A stretch of 64,000 nt of DNA, from NCBI GenBank assembly GCA_963665785.1, contig OY762456.1:3286001-3350000 (forward strand), in the 5' to 3' direction. This stretch comes from UBA7455 sp026713185. Its GTDB lineage: Bacteria > Pseudomonadota > Gammaproteobacteria > Pseudomonadales > Azotimanducaceae. The notes beneath the pieces are model-generated. The model worked only from the letters and a program-made list of their open reading frames with translations, did no database searches and was not told the origin of the DNA. Below, piece after piece: positions 44,514 to 52,661 of this stretch (position 1 is its first letter; each line of letters opens with the position of its first letter). The position numbers and the translations under genes are program-made.

Positions 44514-45317
44514 TCAAGTTTCCATAACAACAAAATCCTGCAACTGCAAAACAATAACCGTTGCATTGTCCTGATAAGGCTCTTCGTGAGCTTCAACCGC
44601 ATCGAGTATGTCCTGAACCAGTGCTTGTGCACTGCCGCTGTGCCCGCTGACAATGTCTCCAAGTTCTGCCAGTGAGCAGGTTTCAACACCGTCACTGGCG
44701 AGCACCAGCACATCCCCCGCACGAACCGGCAATGAAATATCCGGGGCATCAATCATTTTAATTCTTGCACCCATTACGGCTTCAAGTAATCGGGAACGAC
44801 CTGGCCTTCGGGCGGCTTGTGCCGCTGTAATCTCACCGGCGGCCACCTGCTGGTCCAGTATACCTGCAACAGACTGGTTCTGATTGAGACGCCTCCCCGT
44901 GCCATTTCGGAAAAGCCAGAGTGGACTGTCGCCAACGCTGACCCACCAGAGCTCGTCCTCCTGAACGTAAGCTGCAATGATCGTAGTGCCCATTCCCGCC
45001 AGTTCTGGTGCAGTCTTGACCTTGTCGTATATTGCAAGATTGGCTGTACCCAGACTCTTGAGCAACCGGTCCTGTATTTCCAATTCATCCGCAGTAATAA
45101 ACGTTTCCCTGAAAGTACCCGTTACGATGGCGCTGGCGACATCTCCGGCCACATGCCCACCCATACCATCACCCAGCAGCAGAAGGTGTCGGCTGTCGGT
45201 CCAGTATACAACGGTGGCGCTATCCTGCTGTGACTCTCTTCTGCCCTGTACCTGTCCCCAGGCGAGATCAGCCTCAAGACTCATTGGACAATTCCCCGAT
45301 TCACTCTGAAGAGCCAT
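44514..45317 (-). CDS. PP2C-family serine/threonine protein phosphatase
   Basis: A soluble metal-dependent phosphatase of 267 residues (or 256 from the second Met). It has the PP2C motifs QGRRESQQDS (motif 1, with the metal-binding Asp after Gln), LLLGDGMGGHVAGDVAS, GMGTTIIAAYV, WVSVGDSPLWLF, VLVLASDGVETC and the C-terminal DNATVIVL. All the usual acidic metal ligands are visible. Such enzymes usually oppose Hanks-type kinases, but no kinase gene is in the window. The TPR/TonB-C gene follows on the same strand and is the nearest functional partner. A substrate cannot be inferred. Confidence 0.9.
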   Translation of the reverse strand: MALQSESGNCPMSLEADLAWGQVQGRRESQQDSATVVYWTDSRHLLLLGDGMGGHVAGDVASAIVTGTFRETFITADELEIQDRLLKSLGTANLAIYDKVKTAPELAGMGTTIIAAYVQEDELWWVSVGDSPLWLFRNGTGRRLNQNQSVAGILDQQVAAGEITAAQAARRPGRSRLLEAVMGARIKMIDAPDISLPVRAGDVLVLASDGVETCSLAELGDIVSGHSGSAQALVQDILDAVEAHEEPYQDNATVIVLQLQDFVVMET

Positions 45318-45540
45318 GACAACATATTTTCAATTACAGGGAAACTTGTATGTTGCATGCAGCTTCACCCTGGTTTACTTTCCTGTACCGGAATTTATCG
45401 ATAAGGTGTTATCCATCCTCTTCATCTTTATAATCGACTGATTTGCTCAACATGATGACATCACATGTTTAACGCACAAACCGGTTCAGGAAGGATAACG
45501 GTTAGAAGGGTGATTCAGGAGCCTTCAGCGGGTTACCATA

Positions 45541-45703
45541 AACGAGTGTGTTCGCAGATGGCTTTGGGGCATTCATTTGCTTCAGCGTCTGCGCGTCCCT
45601 CCCGGATTCCCTTGTCTCCCCCGCATGCCTGTAGTCATGCTCCTCCAACTCGGCGCTCCGACATTATGCTTACGCAAACGAACACCCCAAAGCCATCTGC
45701 TGT
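45541..45703 (-). mobile_element. MITE-like element, copy B
   Basis: An inverted copy of the 163-base element at 16035-16197, with its 145-base core at 45555-45699 and the same terminal inverted repeats (CAGATGGCTTTGGGG and complement). It lies in the roughly 500-base gap between the divergent PP2C and Fe-S oxidoreductase genes. The rest of that gap (45318-45540 and 45704-45814) shows no other gene. Short frames inside the element read on both strands but are not genes. Confidence 0.75.
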
Positions 45704-45814
45704 ATGGCGGGAATAGTGTGTTTTTGATAGCATCGTACGGAGTGGCCGCCCAGAAACCCAGGTTTAGAAACAATTTGTTTGATGAGAGTGGTATATGAGT
45801 ATGAGGAATGATCA

Positions 45815-47143
45815 GTGAAGCAACGGGAAGGCAGTCTGGAAGCACCCACCAGACATCCTGTCGACTGGCAGTCAAGGGATTTTGGAAACCCGGACAAACT
45901 CAACGATGAACTGGCACGGGTATTCGATATCTGCCATGGATGCCGACGTTGCGTAAATCTGTGCTCTTCTTTTCCGACCATGTTCGACCTTATTGATGAG
46001 TCTGAGACCATGGAGGTTGACGGCGTCGACAAGGGTGACTACATGAACGTGGTCGATCAGTGTTATCTGTGCGACCTGTGTTACATGACGAAATGCCCTT
46101 ACGTTCCCCCCCATGAGTGGAACGTTGACTTCCCCCATCTGATGCTGCGTGCAAAAGCACGGCGATTCAAAGATAAAGGGGCATCCCTGCGTGACAAAGT
46201 GCTCACCAGCACCGACACAATAGGCGCCCTGGCAACTATTCCGTTAGTCGATATCGCGGTGAATACACTCAATGCAACTCCTCTGTTCCGCAATGTGCTG
46301 GAGTCGGCGCTGGATGTACACCATGAAGCACCTGTCCCCCGGTATCAATCGAGGACCATGCGCCGCCGTTTCGATAAAGACAATTCCGGGATTGTGCCTG
46401 AGGCAGTGGGTAACACCACCGGCAAGGTTGCATTGTATGCGACCTGCTACGGCAATTACTCCAACCCTGACCTGGGAAAAGATTTCACCAGTGTATTCCG
46501 GCACAACGGAATCCACATTGATCTGACGCCCGGGGAATACTGCTGCGGGATGCCCAAACTGGAATTGGGAGATCTGGAAAGTGTCGCTCGCTTAAAGGAC
46601 AAAAACATTCCCGTGCTCGCTGTACTGGCAGACCAGGGTTATGACCTTACCGCCCCGATTCCTTCCTGCGTATTGATGTACAAGAAGGAACTGCCACTGC
46701 TGTTTCCTGACGATGCGGATGTCAGAAAAGTAGCAGATGCTTTCTTTGACCCCTTTGAGTATCTCTATATAAGACACAGGGGTGGTGCTCTGGTTACCGA
46801 CTTCAAACATCCGCTGGGTGATGTCAGCTATCAGGTTGCCTGCCACCAACGGGTCCAGAATATCGGATTACGGACACGGGATATATTGAAGCTGGTCCCT
46901 GATACCAACGTCGACACCATTGAACGGTGTTCAGGACACGACGGCACCTATGCTGTGAAAAAAGAAACCAGGGACAATTCCGTCAGGATTGCCCGTCCCG
47001 TTGTGCGGCAGGTGAATGCAAAAGAACCCGATCATTTTTCCAGCGACTGTCCCATGGCCGGCGCCCATATTGCCCATTTGTCAGATAGCGTCAATCAGGC
47101 TCAACACCCAATGACATTGCTTCGTATTGCATACGGACTGTAA
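45815..47143 (+). CDS. GlpC-like 2x[4Fe-4S] Fe-S oxidoreductase
   Basis: A cytosolic, membrane-associated electron-transfer protein of 442 residues. It has two ferredoxin-type clusters (CHGCRRCVNLC with a following C; CYLCDLCYMTKC) and two CCG-type domains (YATCYGNY, GEYCCGMP, SCVLMYKKE, ACHQRVQNIG). It resembles GlpC and heterodisulfide-reductase HdrD-like subunits, which hand electrons from a flavoenzyme to quinone. No glpA or D-lactate dehydrogenase lies beside it. In many bacteria such a stand-alone protein sits with rubrerythrin and DUF3501; here ACT-domain and Gfo/Idh/MocA genes follow. The start is GTG, with GAGG nine bases upstream. Confidence 0.88.
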   Translation: MKQREGSLEAPTRHPVDWQSRDFGNPDKLNDELARVFDICHGCRRCVNLCSSFPTMFDLIDESETMEVDGVDKGDYMNVVDQCYLCDLCYMTKCPYVPPHEWNVDFPHLMLRAKARRFKDKGASLRDKVLTSTDTIGALATIPLVDIAVNTLNATPLFRNVLESALDVHHEAPVPRYQSRTMRRRFDKDNSGIVPEAVGNTTGKVALYATCYGNYSNPDLGKDFTSVFRHNGIHIDLTPGEYCCGMPKLELGDLESVARLKDKNIPVLAVLADQGYDLTAPIPSCVLMYKKELPLLFPDDADVRKVADAFFDPFEYLYIRHRGGALVTDFKHPLGDVSYQVACHQRVQNIGLRTRDILKLVPDTNVDTIERCSGHDGTYAVKKETRDNSVRIARPVVRQVNAKEPDHFSSDCPMAGAHIAHLSDSVNQAQHPMTLLRIAYGL

Positions 47144-47182
47144 ATTGCACTCCGTGAGAAACTGGTCGTGAGAAAATAAACT

Positions 47183-47707
47183 GTGAAAACCGATGTCGTA
47201 TTTACTTTTATCGGTGACGATAAGCAGGGGCTGGTAGAGTCCATTTCCCGGATTGTGAACGAGAACCACGGGAACTGGCTGGCCAGCAGACTGAGTCAAC
47301 TGGCCGGAAAGTTTGCCGGGATTATTCAAGTGGAAGTAGACGACAATGAAGTCGAGGCGTTAACCGATTCCCTGAAAAAATTGCAGGGTATGGGTCTCAC
47401 CATTGTCATCGAAAAGGACAAAAAGGGGTCAGGTCCATTTTCTCTTCAAACCCGAAGACTGACGCTGCTTGGACTGGACCGGCCAGGTATCCTGCGAGAT
47501 GTTGCCCATGCGCTTGCGGGACAGGGTATTAACGTGCTGGAACTCGATACCAGGATCGTAAAGGCAGCCATGACCGGAAAACCAATGTTCGATGCCACTG
47601 CGATTGTCGAATACGGTGTGGATACAGACCATGCTCAATTGACTGAAGATCTGGACAGGATATCAACCAGCCTCGGTGTGGACATCGAACTGAGCGAAGA
47701 AACTTGA
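47183..47707 (+). CDS. GcvR-like tandem ACT-domain protein
   Basis: A small regulator of 174 residues consisting of two ACT domains: residues 3-75 (VVFTFIGDDKQGLVESISRIVNENHGN) and 88-165 (LTLLGLDRPGILRDVAHALAGQGINV). It resembles GcvR, which binds the GcvA activator of glycine cleavage genes, but it lies in an operon with an Fe-S oxidoreductase and a Gfo/Idh/MocA protein. The ligand is probably an amino acid. The GTG start comes 39 bases after the preceding stop. Confidence 0.85.
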   Translation: MKTDVVFTFIGDDKQGLVESISRIVNENHGNWLASRLSQLAGKFAGIIQVEVDDNEVEALTDSLKKLQGMGLTIVIEKDKKGSGPFSLQTRRLTLLGLDRPGILRDVAHALAGQGINVLELDTRIVKAAMTGKPMFDATAIVEYGVDTDHAQLTEDLDRISTSLGVDIELSEET

Positions 47708-47738
47708 TAGTGGGATTAATTTCAACCAGGACCATTCT

Positions 47739-48761
47739 ATGAAAATTGGCATTATCGGCGCTGGTGGCAACACCAGATTGAGACACATACCGGGTTTTCA
47801 GGCAATCGACGATGTCGAGGTTGTTGCAGTCTGCAATCGTTCCACCGCATCTGCGCAGAAAGTTGCAGATGAATTCGGCATCCCACGGGTTGTGGAGCGC
47901 GCAGACGACATTATTCATGCCAACGATATCGACGCCATTTGTATTGGCGCCTGGCCTAACATGCATCATCCGCTGACGCTGGCATCATTGAATGCAGGCA
48001 AACATGTGCTGACGGAAGCCCGCATGGCGATGAATCTGGTGGAAGCCAGGGAAATGTTGAGTGCCGCACAAGCCAGCGACAAGGTAAGCATGATCGTACC
48101 GGCGCCGTTTTACCTGAAGTTTGAACCCACAATTCTGGAAATGCTCTCTTCAGGATACTTTGGTGACCTGTTGGAAATTCATGTCATTGGACTGGGGGGC
48201 ATGTACAATCCGGAGGCGCCTTTACAATGGCGTCAGCGGAAAGATCTGTCCGGTAACAACATCATGTCCATGGGCATTCTGAACGAATCTGTCAGACGCT
48301 ACGCCGGACATGAAAAATCAGTCATGGCGCATGGCAAAATTTTCACCACCAGTCGCATGGACACCGAGACATCGACAATGGGTACCGTCGATATTCCGGA
48401 GAGTCTGGGCATTATTTGTGAATTGGCTTCCGGTGCTACCGCCGTATATCACGTCAGCACTGTCGCACACCTCGGGGAGAACAGTTCCATGATGTTCCAT
48501 GGCACAAAAGGTTCGTTCAGGTATAAAGATGGCAATGCCTATATTGCCGATCGTGGCGACAGAGACTGGCAACCCCTTGAAGTTCCAGAAAACAAACAGG
48601 GTGGCTGGCGAGTAGAGCAGGAGTTCGTAGAGGCTGTACGTGACGGTAAACCAGTTACCCACACCAGTTTTGAAGATGGCGTAAAATACATGGAGTTTAC
48701 CGAGGCTGTTCAAATCAGCATGCGGGAAGGTCGCCGGGTCGAATTGCCGCTGCTCACCTGA
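47739..48761 (+). CDS. Gfo/Idh/MocA-family oxidoreductase
   Basis: An NAD(P)-dependent sugar-type dehydrogenase of 340 residues. The Rossmann fold starts MKIGIIGAGGNTRLRHIPG, with the second strand VVAVCNRS. The EKP-like block usual in the family (catalytic Lys in HVLxEKP) reads HVLTEARMAM here, so the canonical EKP lysine is replaced by Ala-Arg. Activity may therefore differ from classic family members. The C-terminal beta sheet domain is complete. It is the last gene of the Fe-S/ACT/Gfo operon and its end overlaps the convergent quinone reductase by 8 bases. Confidence 0.85.
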   Translation: MKIGIIGAGGNTRLRHIPGFQAIDDVEVVAVCNRSTASAQKVADEFGIPRVVERADDIIHANDIDAICIGAWPNMHHPLTLASLNAGKHVLTEARMAMNLVEAREMLSAAQASDKVSMIVPAPFYLKFEPTILEMLSSGYFGDLLEIHVIGLGGMYNPEAPLQWRQRKDLSGNNIMSMGILNESVRRYAGHEKSVMAHGKIFTTSRMDTETSTMGTVDIPESLGIICELASGATAVYHVSTVAHLGENSSMMFHGTKGSFRYKDGNAYIADRGDRDWQPLEVPENKQGGWRVEQEFVEAVRDGKPVTHTSFEDGVKYMEFTEAVQISMREGRRVELPLLT

Positions 48762-49731
48762 TAGTCACTATGACCTTGCCGGTGGATTTCCGCGACAGGA
48801 TAAAGCGCATCGCGTCGGCGGTTTCTTCCAGTGGGAAATGCCTGGACACGTGTGGTTTTATTTTTCCGTCAACATACCACTGGAACATCTTTGCAAAGTT
48901 CTCCTGGTTAACAGCGGGTGAACGATTGGCAAACTCCCCCCAGTAAACACCCACAATGGAACAACCCTTCAACAGGGGCAGGTTGGTTTTCAGTTGGGCA
49001 ATCCGGCCTGATGCAAAACCGATAATCAGTAATCGGCCCTTCCAGTTGATACATCGAACTGACTGGTCGAACACATCACCACTGACAGGATCGTAGATTA
49101 CATCTGCGCCTTCACCCCCGGTCAGATCCTTGACTGCATCACGAAAATTTTCTGTGCTGTAGTTGATGACATGATCGGCGCCATAGCGTCTGACGATATC
49201 CTTCTTTTCATCTGAACCGACGGTTCCAATGACTGTTGCACCCAGTAACCTCCCTATTTCAACGGCATTGAGACCAACACCACCGGCCGCTCCATGTACC
49301 AGGAGGACTTCACCGGGTTGTATTGCAGCACGGTCTACCAGGGCATGGTAGGTTGTACCGTAGGTTATAGGGAATCCTGCAGCCTGATCAAACGGCATGT
49401 TGTCTGGAATTCTGTAAGTTCTTGACTCTCTGGCCAGTACATACTCCGCCAATCCTCCGTGTCCATGATCCGCCATCACGCGGTCGCCAACCCGGAATCG
49501 GGTAATGCCGTCACCCACCTCGACCACGGTCCCGGCACACTCCATACCCGGAGCAAAAGGGAAAGGTGGTTCGGACTGGTATTTTCCCGAAATCATCAGT
49601 GTATCCGGGAAATTCAATCCGGTGGAATGAATCTGGATTTTGACCACACCTGGTTGAATTTGAGGTTCAGCAATTTCTCCGGGCTCCAGTATTGAAGGAT
49701 CCCCGAATTCTCTACATAGAATCGCTCGCAT
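48754..49731 (-). CDS. NADPH:quinone oxidoreductase family protein (MDR, zinc-free)
   Basis: A medium-chain dehydrogenase/reductase of 325 residues of the quinone reductase branch (YhdH/Qor-like). It lacks the catalytic zinc cysteines. It has GMECAGTVVEVGDGITRFRVGDRV, YGTTYHALVDRA, HGAAGGVGLNAVEIGRLLGATVIGTVGS (the dinucleotide-binding loop), YGADHVINYST and the C-terminal GKVIVTIR. It reduces quinones or enones with NADPH. The N-terminal MRAILCREFGDPSILE is typical. It faces exonuclease III divergently across about 80 bases. Confidence 0.88.
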   Translation of the reverse strand: MRAILCREFGDPSILEPGEIAEPQIQPGVVKIQIHSTGLNFPDTLMISGKYQSEPPFPFAPGMECAGTVVEVGDGITRFRVGDRVMADHGHGGLAEYVLARESRTYRIPDNMPFDQAAGFPITYGTTYHALVDRAAIQPGEVLLVHGAAGGVGLNAVEIGRLLGATVIGTVGSDEKKDIVRRYGADHVINYSTENFRDAVKDLTGGEGADVIYDPVSGDVFDQSVRCINWKGRLLIIGFASGRIAQLKTNLPLLKGCSIVGVYWGEFANRSPAVNQENFAKMFQWYVDGKIKPHVSRHFPLEETADAMRFILSRKSTGKVIVTIR

Positions 49732-49811
49732 TGTCAGCTCACTGTTTTAAAATTCGCTGCCATCATAAGAGAAAAAGGGGATAATCTCATGCTTCACTTG
49801 ACAACAACTGG

Positions 49812-50609
49812 ATGCCCATGAGAATTGCTACCTGGAATGTGAATGGTCTGCGCGCCCGCCTGGACTTTATCAAAATCTGGCTGGAAGCCCGTCAGCCGGA
49901 TATTGTGGGCATGCAGGAACTCAAGGTGGCAGAAGAAGACTTCCCTGCTGATGAATTTACTGCATTGGGATACGAGGTCGCCATTCACAGCCAGAAAAGC
50001 TGGAATGGTGTAGGTATTCTTAGCCGATACCCGATTGACTTGCAGACAAAGGGACTGCCCGGTCAGGAAACTTTCGGTGCAAGGCTGATCACGGCTAACA
50101 TCCGTGACCTCTCGTTCACAACGGTTTACGTCCCCAATGGCAAATCGATTGATCATGATGACTTTCCACGGAAGTTGTCCTGGATATCAACACTGGCATC
50201 CTACTGGACAACTGAAATAGAAACAGGGATGCCCGCTATATTGTGTGGTGACTTCAATGTGGTTCCTGCCGCCATCGACAGTTGGCAGGGAGAATCTGCA
50301 GACGGTCGTATGTTCCACACCATTGAGGAGCGAAATCGATTGACTGCACTGACACAAACTGGCCTGTTCGACCTGTTCCGGGAGAAATATCCCGATGATC
50401 CCTCATTTTCCTGGTGGGACTACCGGGGCGGCTCATTCCACCGGAAACATGGTCTGCGCATTGATTTTGTACTGGGAAACGCGAGCGTTCTGAAACGGGT
50501 CAGAAATGTTGAGATTGATCGTGAATTTCGCAAGAAAACCGAAGGTTTGACTCCTTCGGATCACGCACCGGTTTTCGTTGATCTCAATTGCAGCGCCTCA
50601 ACTGCGTAA
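49812..50609 (+). CDS. xth: Exodeoxyribonuclease III
   Basis: An AP endonuclease and 3'-5' exonuclease of 263-265 residues; an ATG at 49818 (MRIATWNVNG) is equally possible. The EEP fold motifs are intact: IATWNVNGLRARL, QELKVAEEDFP (catalytic Glu), the WNGVGILSRYPI block, LCGDFNVVPAAIDS, SWWDYRGGSFHRKHGLRIDFVLG, and the terminal SDHAPVFVDL with the catalytic His. It repairs abasic sites in oxidised DNA. It is divergent from the quinone reductase and precedes the acetoacetyl-CoA synthetase gene by about 93 bases. Confidence 0.95.
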   Translation: MPMRIATWNVNGLRARLDFIKIWLEARQPDIVGMQELKVAEEDFPADEFTALGYEVAIHSQKSWNGVGILSRYPIDLQTKGLPGQETFGARLITANIRDLSFTTVYVPNGKSIDHDDFPRKLSWISTLASYWTTEIETGMPAILCGDFNVVPAAIDSWQGESADGRMFHTIEERNRLTALTQTGLFDLFREKYPDDPSFSWWDYRGGSFHRKHGLRIDFVLGNASVLKRVRNVEIDREFRKKTEGLTPSDHAPVFVDLNCSASTA

Positions 50610-50702
50610 CAGAATGGAGCCCCGGATAAATAGTTGACTCTCAACCATCAAGACGGTATTGCAGAGTGATTACGATTATGTCCCTGATCAAAGGTACTGG
50701 AG

Positions 50703-52658
50703 ATGAGTAAACAACCTCTTTGGACGCCCTCGGAAGAGCGCAGCAAGAACAATCAGATGATGCAATTCCAGCAGATCATCGAAGACCGGTATCATCTGAG
50801 TTTCAGCAGCTATTGGGACCTCCACCAATGGTCAATCGAAAATCCGGCAGACTTCTGGGGAGAAGTGTGGTCCTTCTGCGGGATACAGGCATCACAGCCA
50901 TACAATAACGTTCTACGGAATGCCGATCAATTTCCCGGCGCCCAGTGGTTCCATGGGTGTCGACTTAATTTTGCGGAAAATATGCTGCGTTTTCGTGACA
51001 ACCGCACAGCACTCGTTGGTATTCTGGAAACCGGTGAACGTCAATCCCTGACCTTTGACGGTCTTTACAGGCAAACGCAGAAACTTGCGGCGGCGATGAG
51101 GCAACACGGGATCAATCCAGGAGACAGAGTTGCGGGATTCATGCCCAACATCATCGAAACCGTTATTGCCATGCTGGCGACAACCAGCATTGGAGCGGTC
51201 TGGACATCCTGCTCACCTGACTTTGGAATCAATGGTGTCTGCGACCGTTTCGGTCAGATAACACCTCGTCTGCTGTTTACCGCGGATGCCTGTTATTACA
51301 ATGGCAAAGTAAACAACTGCCTGGAAAAGGCCAAGGCCATACAGCAACAGATTGACAGTATAGAGAAGCTCATCGTAGTCCCCCTTGTAGACGCAGCTCC
51401 CACCCTTGATTCACTGGACAAAGCCGTCCTGCTTGAAGGATTTACGGACATCAGTAATCCACCGCCCCTGACCTTTGAACAACTTCCCTTCGATCACCCA
51501 CTGTATGTCATGTATTCTTCGGGTACTACCGGGGTGCCCAAGTGTATCGTTCACGGCAGTGGAGGCACCCTGATTCAGCACTTGAAGGAACATCGACTCC
51601 ATGTAGACCTTAAACGGGATGATGTGCTGTTCTACTTCACAACCTGTGGCTGGATGATGTGGAACTGGCTGGTATCCGGCCTTGGGTCCGGTTGCACTGT
51701 AGTACTCTACGATGGTTCTCCCTTTGCCAGGGACGGTACACTGTTGCTGGATACCATTGACGAGGAAGGCATTACGGTATTCGGTACCAGTGCCAAGTTC
51801 ATATCTTCCCTGCACAAGGCGGACGTGAAACCAGGGCAATCCAACAACCTTGACAGTCTCAGGACTATTCTCTCTACCGGGTCGCCACTCAGTCAGGAGA
51901 GTTTTGATTACATCTACCGGGATTTCAAACAGGATGTGTGCCTGTCTTCTATCAGCGGGGGTACCGATATCATTTCCTGTTTCGTTCTCGGCAATCCAAC
52001 CCTGCCGGTTTATCGGGGTGAAATTCAATGTCCGGGTCTGGGAATGGCAGTGGAATTCCGGGACCAGAACGGCAATGTCCTGCATGGAGAGAAAGGAGAA
52101 CTGGTCTGTACCAGACCGTTTCCATCAGTACCCACCGGATTCTGGGATGACCCGGATAACAGGAAGTTCCAGCAGGCTTACTTCAATACCTGGCAAAATG
52201 TATGGGCTCAGGGTGATTACGGTGAAATCACGGATCAAGGCGGTATCATCATCCACGGTCGCAGCGATGCTGTGCTGAACCCTGGTGGTGTGCGTATCGG
52301 AACGGCAGAAATCTATCGCCAGGTGGAAAAAGTGGAAGCAGTCATCGACAGTATTGTCGTCGGGCAGGAATGGGAGGATGACACTCGTGTCGTCCTGTTT
52401 GTGGTGTTGAGAGAAGAGATGACACTGACTGATGACATTATTGATGAGATAAAGTCAATCATTCGCCGTAATACATCTCCACGCCATGTGCCATCGAAGA
52501 TCGTTCAGGTTGCTGATATTCCCAGAACCATCAGCGGCAAAATTGTTGAACTTGCCGTCAGGAATGTGATTCACCACAGACCCGTTGCGAATACCGATGC
52601 ATTGGCCAATCCTGAAGCATTGTCCTATTTCAAAGATCTGCCTGAATTGACTGTTTGA
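50703..52658 (+). CDS. Acetoacetyl-CoA synthetase
   Basis: An acyl-adenylate-forming ligase of 651 residues that activates acetoacetate with CoA. The N-terminal block LWTPSEERSKNNQM and the YWDLHQWSIENPADFW segment match acetoacetate-CoA ligases rather than acetyl-CoA synthetase. Core motifs are MYSSGTTGVPKCIVHGSGG (phosphate loop), TTCGWMMWNWL, DSVLNPGG-like SDAVLNPGGVRIGTAEIY and the C-terminal catalytic Lys in RTISGKIVELAVR. It allows ketone-body or polyhydroxybutyrate breakdown products to enter metabolism. A GGAG site lies just before the ATG. It ends three bases from the convergent ABC exporter. Confidence 0.92.
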   Translation: MSKQPLWTPSEERSKNNQMMQFQQIIEDRYHLSFSSYWDLHQWSIENPADFWGEVWSFCGIQASQPYNNVLRNADQFPGAQWFHGCRLNFAENMLRFRDNRTALVGILETGERQSLTFDGLYRQTQKLAAAMRQHGINPGDRVAGFMPNIIETVIAMLATTSIGAVWTSCSPDFGINGVCDRFGQITPRLLFTADACYYNGKVNNCLEKAKAIQQQIDSIEKLIVVPLVDAAPTLDSLDKAVLLEGFTDISNPPPLTFEQLPFDHPLYVMYSSGTTGVPKCIVHGSGGTLIQHLKEHRLHVDLKRDDVLFYFTTCGWMMWNWLVSGLGSGCTVVLYDGSPFARDGTLLLDTIDEEGITVFGTSAKFISSLHKADVKPGQSNNLDSLRTILSTGSPLSQESFDYIYRDFKQDVCLSSISGGTDIISCFVLGNPTLPVYRGEIQCPGLGMAVEFRDQNGNVLHGEKGELVCTRPFPSVPTGFWDDPDNRKFQQAYFNTWQNVWAQGDYGEITDQGGIIIHGRSDAVLNPGGVRIGTAEIYRQVEKVEAVIDSIVVGQEWEDDTRVVLFVVLREEMTLTDDIIDEIKSIIRRNTSPRHVPSKIVQVADIPRTISGKIVELAVRNVIHHRPVANTDALANPEALSYFKDLPELTV

Positions 52659-52661
52659 ACA

